A stretch of DNA of 64,000 bases, from the NCBI RefSeq assembly GCF_036588685.1, contig NC_086381.1, positions 46,871,431 through 46,935,430 on the forward strand, in the 5' to 3' direction. Positions 57,935-64,000 of the stretch are shown in pieces; the first letter of the stretch is position 1; each line of letters starts with the position of its first letter. The notes beneath the pieces were generated by a model. It did not search any database and was not told the origin of the DNA. It was given only the letters and a program-made list of their open reading frames with translations. This DNA is from Mytilus trossulus. Taxonomy: Eukaryota > Mollusca > Bivalvia > Mytilida > Mytilidae. A program made the position numbers and the translations under genes.

Positions 57935-59345
57935 GAAGCCCCCTCTTGCATGTGCTCTAAATGCTTTGTTTTCAGAGATATACTTTTTTTGTAAGCCAAA
58001 ATCTATATTTTACCCCAATGTTCAATTTTCCATACAAGGCGGGTTAAATTACAATAGCTGTATTTTGACCTAATGGTCAATTTTCCATAAGGTTCAAAAT
58101 ACCATATATGGGCCATCTTGCAATTGTACGAGGTTTTTTTTTTTGCTGTGTATTTACTAATGTTGATTCATTGATATATACCCCTTATAATTTATCAGTT
58201 GTTTTCTACTGCATTTTATCCTTTTTTATAAATTCTCCTTACTATTTGTAACAGCAGTGAATCCCAAACTCTGTCTCACTAACAAATCTCAGATAAAAAG
58301 CAGTTCAGAAAGAAAGAACTTTCAAGAGGTTTCAGTTGAATGTTTAGTAGAAAAGTTAAAATTTCTGTTTGGTCAGACAAACACTTACAACAGTTTGGCA
58401 CAGACTGTCAGCTGATTGTAACAGCAAAGTAACCTTAATATATATATAGTAATAAGTTTCAGCATAAATAATGTATTGAAAGCAAGTTGTCTTACAAAGT
58501 TCATATTCAATACAGTAAGTCTCGCAAAGAGCAAAAAAACGAAAGGCCACATATTGTTTTTGAAACAATTTCACCCCATGTCAGATTTGCTCTAAATGCT
58601 TTGGTTTTTGAGTTATAAGCCAAAAACTGCATTTTACCCCTATGTTCTATTCTTAGCCATGGTGGCCATCTTGGTTAGTTGGCCAGGTCAAGGGACACAT
58701 TTTTAAACTAGATACCCCAATGATGATTGTGGCCAAATTTGGATTAATTTTGCCAAGTAGTTTCAGAAGAGAAGATTTTTGTAAAAGATATAAACTCAGA
58801 TTTACGAAAAATGGTTAAAAATTGACTAAGAAGGGCAATAACTCCTAAAGGGGTCAATTGACCATTTAGGTCATGTTGACTTATTTGTGAACCTTAATTT
58901 GCTGAACATTATTGCTTCTTACAGTTTATCTCTATCTGTAATAATATTCAAGATAATAACCAAAAACAGCAAAATTTCCTTAAAATTACCAATTCAGGGG
59001 CAGCAACATATTAACAGGTTGTTTGATTCATCTGGAAATTTCAGGACAAACAGATCTTAACCTGGTTACAATTTTACCCCATGTCAGATTTGCTCTAAAT
59101 GCTTTGGTTTTTGAGTTATAAGCCAAGAACTGCATTTTACCCCTATGTTCTATTATTAGCCATGGCAGCCATCTTGGTTAATTGGCCAGGTCACCGGACA
59201 CATTTTTAAACTAGATACCCCAATGATGATTGTGGCCAAGTTAGGTTTAATTTGGCTCAGTAGTTTCAGAGGAGAAGATTTTTGTAAAAGTTAACGATGA
59301 CGGACGTAAAGTGATGGGAAAAGCTCACTTGGCCCTTCGTGCCAG
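57935..59345 (+). repeat. Dispersed repeat with three internal copies of a 'gctctaaatgctttg' block
   Basis: The block (gctctaaatgctttg.tttt.gag.tata, then ttttacccc and catcttg) recurs at about 57950, 58590 and 59090. The last two are about 500 bp apart and very similar through gataccccaatgatgattgtgg. It ends with gctcacttggcccttcg near 59330. A 72-codon minus ORF at 58356-58574 is inside and not supported. Confidence 0.6.
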
Positions 59346-59413
59346 GTGAGTTAAAATCTTGCACCATACAAAAAATATACTTACAATTGCTGAATTTTAC
59401 TTGAAACATTTAC

Positions 59414-59483
59414 CAGGCGTCTTCCCTTGCCATTTTCTTCACCATTTGTGGAATTTTTTAAACATCCATGTACATGTACCTTC
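59414..59483 (-). CDS. Candidate internal exon (minus strand)
   Basis: 70 bp between a pyrimidine-rich acceptor ending catgcag and donor GTAAAT. One base completes a codon, followed by 23 open codons (KVHVHGCLKNS, then a Glu/Gly/Asn-rich and basic stretch). It ends in phase 0, which fits the exon at 57085-57155. No homology recognised. Confidence 0.38.
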
Positions 59484-59624
59484 CTGCATGATATAGGGGA
59501 GGTCAAATTTGATAACTAGCCTAAAGGATAAAAAGAAATCCATTTCATAAAAATCTTACAGAAACTATTTTCATATTAATTTACAATCACAGTGTTCATG
59601 TGAAAGCCAAAATGAAGTTCATAG

Positions 59625-59740
59625 ATATAAGAAGATGTGGTATGAGTGCCAATGAGATTACTCTTCATCCAAGTCACAATTTATAAAAGTAAAAGTAAAC
59701 CATTAAAGGTCAAAGTACAGTCTTCAACATAGAGCTTTTT
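59625..59740 (-). repeat. Repeat family A copy
   Basis: Inverted fragment: aagatgtggtatgagtgcca, then attaaaggtcaaagtac. Further pieces are at 60280-60420 (minus) and 60670-60760 (plus). Confidence 0.65.
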
Positions 59741-59749
59741 ATAAATTTA

Positions 59750-60165
59750 TAAAATCTGGTAACTCAAAAACCCAATATCTACAATTATAAAAATTGTAAG
59801 GGATCTCATGTCAGAAGAAATAAACAATTCACCAATTTTTTTGCAGGAAAAGAAAACATTCTTGAGTTATTGACCGAAAACTGGAAAATCAACCTTTTTT
59901 ATGGATATAAAACCTAGTAACTCAGAAACGTAAAATGTAAAATTTATAAAAATTGAAAAGGAGTTCATGTCAACAGATATTAAAAAAAAATCACCAAAAT
60001 TTCTTGCAAGTAGAAGAAAACATTTATGAGTTATTGACTAAAAACTGAAGAATCATCCTTTTTTGATGAACAACCCTGCTACTCAGAAACTTAAAATATA
60101 AAATTTATAAAAATTGAAAGGGAGCTCATGTCAAATTCACCAAATTTTTATGCAAAATGGTTATA
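59750..60165. repeat. Tandem repeat, about 165-bp unit, 2.5 copies
   Basis: Each unit has ctcagaaac.taaaat, aaaatttataaaaattg, a g.tcatgtca word, tcaccaa.att, and a gagttattgac..aaaactg end. Diverged, non-coding. Confidence 0.75.
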
Positions 60166-60856
60166 TTAAAGCATTTATGAATTCATGTCCAACATGTTGA
60201 CCATGGACAGACAGACAACAGTATACCATAATACATACATGTATGTACTCCCATAAATGGGCGTATAAAAAGAAGAAACAAGAAAAACTTATAAACTTAG
60301 TAACTACATCAACAAACAAAAACAAACAAAAACTACTAGACATCAGATTCCTGACTAAGGACAGGTGACACACACCTGCAGGGGTTTTAAACGTTTAAAT
60401 GGTACCAAACTTGTACCCTTATCTGAAACAATAGTGGCAATTGTAAACTAAAGTTAACACAAGGAAACAAAAATTGATCATCATCCAATGTGATCCTGAA
60501 AGATGGACCAACAGTGCCTTAAATTCTTAATGCCTACATAAGGCAGTCTGCATAAAGTCTCAGTGGCAAATATTTCAGATATCAGTATAAACAATTCATG
60601 TCAATCAAATAATTAAACTAAGAAGTGTATTTTATACTGAACTCACTATATTGGTTGAGGGAATATGTTGATGGCAGTACGGTGACCTATAATTGTTAAT
60701 GTTTGTGTCATTTTGGTCTTTTGTGGATAGTTGTAATCATACCACATCTTCTTTTTCATACATATTTTGAACAGGTGTATAAATATTTTATATATTAAAA
60801 CAAACCTTAGTATAATGATAAAAACTGATTGTATCAAGTGCTACAATATTATATAT

Positions 60857-61024
60857 TATTGTATAGCAATATAATATTTCCCACAGAACGTAACCAAAAG
60901 TTAGCGTGCAATAAATTCTAATATTGCACTAGTGCAATAAATCTTCAAAATTCATGACGTCATCAACGTCAAAATCATAGTTTAAACCAATTTTTACTTT
61001 CAAATATTATATTGCTATACAATA
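60857..61024. mobile_element. Small fold-back element
   Basis: Perfect 23-bp inverted ends (tattgtatagcaatataa... at 60857-60879 and its complement at 61002-61024). Inside is another small inverted motif, ttgcactagtgcaa. No ORF. Confidence 0.7.
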
Positions 61025-61026
61025 AA

Positions 61027-61147
61027 AGGGTTATTGCATGAATATTGGGGAATATTGTCCCTCGTAGAACATATATTGCACTCGCAAGCTCGTGCAATAT
61101 AAAATTCTACTCAGGACAATATTCCCCAATATTCATGCAATAACCCT
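61027..61147. repeat. Near-complete hairpin with perfect 34-bp arms
   Basis: 61027-61060 and 61114-61147 are exact reverse complements. The 53-bp loop holds a second inverted pair (gtagaa...attgcac / gtgcaat...ttctac), so almost the whole 121 bp folds back. It directly follows the previous fold-back element. Confidence 0.85.
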
Positions 61148-61799
61148 ATATTATTGCAGTGAGGTTAAAATCTCTGGCATTTATTCATTATCCACAAATA
61201 CTTATCCGAGAATTTTTTTTCTCTATCATATACATGTATGTTATGATATTTTTCTAAGACCATCCATTAGAACTTGCAGTTGTCCTATAAAAATAGGAGA
61301 TGTGATATGATTGCCAATGACAAAACATTTAAGCAGATATGATTGGCTGCGTTTGAACATCTCATTTATTATGGAGTCGAAGCTGCTTGATTTATTGTTT
61401 TTAGTGGTTGACAGGGGCTTGTTTAGTAATAGTAGGCCAGACCAGCTTTTACTGTCAATAGCGATCGCTAACCTACATTTTTTGTAAATGTATATATTGT
61501 TTTTTTATATAGGATAACGAATGCCATTGACAGTAAAAGCTTGTCTGACCCACCTGTGAGGGTTTAACTGCTTCATTAATCTCTTTTTATACGATATATT
61601 TTGTGTGGTACATGTATAATGCTATTGTGTCGTTATTGCCAATTCTTTTTTTCTTGGTGGTCCTTGAAGAAAATCTACTGGTCCTCACTATCAAGTCTAT
61701 TAATAAATTCTAAAATTGTGTCAGTCCTATGCAACATCTTGGTGGTTAAATCCTGAGGACTGACACTTTTCGCAAACTCTGATTATACATTTCAATGGT

Positions 61800-61975
61800 T
61801 ATAAACAGATAAAAGAGGGACGAAAGATACCAGAGTCATAAATCGAAAAATAAACTGACAACTTCATGACTAAAAATGAAAAGGACAAACCAATAGTTCA
61901 CACGACACAACATAGGAAACTAAAGAATAAACAACACGAACCCCTCCAAAAACAAGGGGTGCTCGGGAAGTGTAA
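61800..61975 (-). repeat. Penelope-like 3' tail fragment
   Basis: Inverted and diverged copy of the tail at 21850-22050: ctaaaaatgaaaaggacaaa, acgacacaacataggaaact, and the end at gggtgctcgggaagtgtaag. Confidence 0.6.
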
Positions 61976-62102
61976 GCATAAATGGTCATCTGGTTCTACT
62001 TTACGGTCTTAACTTGTTTACAAAATTATGACGTCTTGAAAGGCTATTATAATTTTTTTCTTTGACGCCTGAAAAAGTAAGGGGACGACCATTTGATATT
62101 CT

Positions 62103-62136
<34 letters not shown>
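62103..62136 (+). repeat. Poly-G run of 34
   Basis: Uninterrupted guanine homopolymer inside a diverged AT-rich repeat region (taaggggacgaccatttg before it). Length is likely variable and error-prone in assembly. Confidence 0.95.
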
Positions 62137-62139
<3 letters not shown>

Positions 62140-63140
62140 GAGGATTTTGAAAATAAATAACTCAGCCTTGATAATCACAAAAATAAATGGTTTGTTCTAT
62201 GGTAGTTTGAAAATAAATAACCTGACTTGCAATGTATTGAAAAAAAATAACTCAGCAGGTCTATAGCTTCTTGGGCCTTCAGCGATTCCAAAACCCTTCA
62301 AAATTTTTTTTTCCTCGCTCCGCTCGGCCAAATATGTTTGACAATACTGTGGAAACATGCTAGGAAAATACAAACTAAATGAACTTTAATGTTATGTATG
62401 TATGCTATTCGTGTATATTGCTTGGGAATATAGGAATATAAATGGTTCCGAATTTCGTGATTATACCAATTGTCTTTTATAATATACTTATTACTATGCA
62501 TTTGTGTTTCGTTTGTCCTGTATCGGTATGTATTATCTTGAAATGTTTGTATACTATATTGAACACAAGTATGTGTCTGAGGTTATGATTGAAATCTTGA
62601 ATCTTAAAATTTCTGCAGGGGATAATGATCTTTTCTGATTAAATGGTACATAATGACTTGACTATACATGTACATGTATTATTCATAATTGGTATAGTCC
62701 CTAGTGTTGACAGTGGGTTACTTGCCATTAATTTTTATACCCCTTCCAAATTTAGTTCTCCATGTTTAATGCCTCAAATTGCAAGTAGGGGGGTGAAATT
62801 ACACTGTAAAAAAAATTGGGTCCAGAATTTTTAAGGAAAGTAGTGATTTGGTCCAGCTGAAAAAGGTTTAAAAAATTTTTTTTTTTTATAAAACTGGATG
62901 AATCACAGAAGATTGATTCGAGTGAAGCTCTACTGTGATAATCATATATTCAAGTGAGGTATATTTGCCGTTATTGTTGATAGGATTTCAAACTCCTATA
63001 GCATGTATAGGATAGTCCTGTGGATAAATAAATCAGTTTTGGAAATGGCAAAAAATCCTTTATGAAATGTTAATCAAATAAAATATTAAAGTTGAATTCT
63101 TACCCATCTTGTCTTTAGTGTCCTAGATTGAAGATATCCT
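62137..63140. other. Intergenic sequence
   Basis: Repeats of gaaaataaataac...t.act occur at 62150-62255. The rest is AT-rich without a recognised gene. If the candidate secreted gene is real, this is its first intron. Confidence 0.45.
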
Positions 63141-63142
63141 AC

Positions 63143-63324
63143 ATTGTCCTAGCTGCATCCAAGAATTTGTGTAGTTGCTGCATCTCATTTCTTCCATAAA
63201 ATTTGCGTTCACGAATCATGATGTCAATATCAGTGTCGTCTGTCTGAACGCTCGTTTCCGGGTGAACCGTACGGGCTAATATTAAACCAAAGACGAAACA
63301 TTTAAGATTCCATTTAAACGGCAT
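63143..63324 (-). CDS. Candidate first exon with signal peptide (minus strand)
   Basis: ATG at 63324 is followed by a basic start and a hydrophobic stretch (CFVFGLILA, residues 9-17), then an acidic Asp/Thr segment and a helical region (FYGRNEMQQLHKFLDAART). The frame stops at TAG two codons after a possible donor GTAGGA at 63142. Using that donor leaves phase 2, which fits the exon at 59414-59483. Together the four exons would give about 108 residues. Alternatively it is a 61-residue secreted peptide, or chance. Not recognised. Confidence 0.35.
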
Positions 63325-63936
63325 TAAATGATTGAAATCTATCCGAAGATTTATAAGTCATTAAAACAAGTAAACATGATTAATAATTGTATGTAACCGA
63401 TTGGACCTTAAACAACTATATGAATGTGGATTCCGTAATTTCCTCGGAGTCTCCATGCCAGTGTAATGGTATTTCCCGCGGTTATTTTTGTACAATAAAA
63501 TACGGTATAACTACAATTTTGCAAAGACTCAATCAGTGTAAGTATATCGATACTGTGAATCAATTAACATGAAAAAAAACCTCTGTAATTTCTAATTAAT
63601 TTTACTGGACACTTAATGATATTAAACACACGGGCACCTGGTCAATTCGTCACCTTATTTAAGCCCATTTTAATAAGTCAAATCGGCACCTTTTTTCAGG
63701 AAATTTCTGCAATTGATTTTTTAACTGCCACCTTATATTAAAAACGGTTTTCATCTTTTATACGAAAGAAGTTTTTGGTACTCTTCCCTACTGCTGTATA
63801 TAGTAATACAGACGAGGAAAAAAAGAAGAGAAAACACTTAAATTTTATCACAGATTTTTTTTTTTTAATGATCTGCCTTTCCTGATTTTCCTGATCTTTT
63901 CAGTTGCAGATCCATAACTTTTTCTGACTGACCTAA

Positions 63937-64000
63937 CGGGAGCCCGCTCCAGTCATGCTCCAATGATTCCCTATATAATCAACAAAATTTTCCCCACAAA
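63937..64000 (+). repeat. Dispersed repeat start, continues past the window
   Basis: cccgctccagtcatgctcca and attccctatataatcaac match 17920-17985 in the interior of the TIR element, with several differences. Confidence 0.65.

Noticed and set aside
58356-58574. 72-codon minus ORF with several cysteines
   Set aside because: It overlaps a dispersed repeat block, and the cysteine spacing matches nothing known. Possible weak splice sites inside it were not convincing.
1-64000. tRNA, rRNA or CRISPR features
   Set aside because: No cloverleaf, rRNA block or regularly spaced repeat-spacer array was recognised on reading both strands by eye. The tRNA-like match at 2874 is a primer site.

Overview
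This is an AT-rich, repeat-dense stretch of an invertebrate nuclear genome. It is most likely a marine bivalve, probably a mussel (Mytilidae). That is inferred from intron-containing cysteine-rich exons, a Ty3/gypsy LTR retrotransposon, a decayed tyrosine-recombinase retroelement, Penelope-like reverse-transcriptase tails, and several dispersed non-coding repeats that I associate from memory with mussel DNA. No search was possible. No bacterial genes, CRISPR arrays, rRNA genes or convincing tRNA genes are visible.

Layout. (1) 1-1835: no recognisable gene. (2) 1836-10720: a young Ty3/gypsy element with almost identical LTRs. It has one Gag-Pol frame broken by a single TAA inside the protease, and an extra third ORF with C2H2/C2HC zinc fingers. 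A strong splice donor before gag and an acceptor just before ORF3 suggest a spliced ORF3 mRNA. Its 3' LTR stops 147 bp early at a perfect 16-bp palindrome and runs into (3) a satellite of about 95-bp units (10738-12155), most of which carry a hairpin. (4) 12156-14129: degenerate repeats. (5) 14130-20634: a dead DIRS/Ngaro-like retroelement (Gag-like, zinc knuckle, RT, RNase H, tyrosine recombinase), split by a 2.8-kb element with long terminal inverted repeats (15918-18725). (6) 21140-22063: a broken Penelope-like RT end and its 3' tail.

(7) 22237-54876 holds the main host locus. Single EGF/EB-like modules are encoded by separate phase-1/phase-1 exons. Eight are on the minus strand (22.2-37.1 kb); seven of these are exactly 141 bp and the most 3' one is 135 bp. 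The six exons from 28.9 to 37.1 kb lie in the left arm of a very large palindrome (arms 27416-40776 and 41080-54876, spacer 303 bp). The right arm carries six mirror copies on the plus strand, so the two exon arrays diverge from the centre. The arms are nearly identical but not copies of one read. The right arm has a 207-bp TA-flanked MITE where the left arm has an exact CT+AG excision-type footprint. The right arm also has a 212-bp insertion and a mutated splice donor in its innermost exon.

(8) 54877-64000: a CATG-rich minisatellite begins exactly at the outer edge of the right arm. It is followed by intergenic DNA full of short dispersed repeats, a perfect 34-bp-arm hairpin, a 34-G run, and weak evidence for a small secreted-protein gene on the minus strand (exons near 63.2, 59.4, 57.1 and 56.2 kb).

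The window reads as one host gene array reshaped by tandem exon duplication and inverted duplication, set among mobile elements of different ages.
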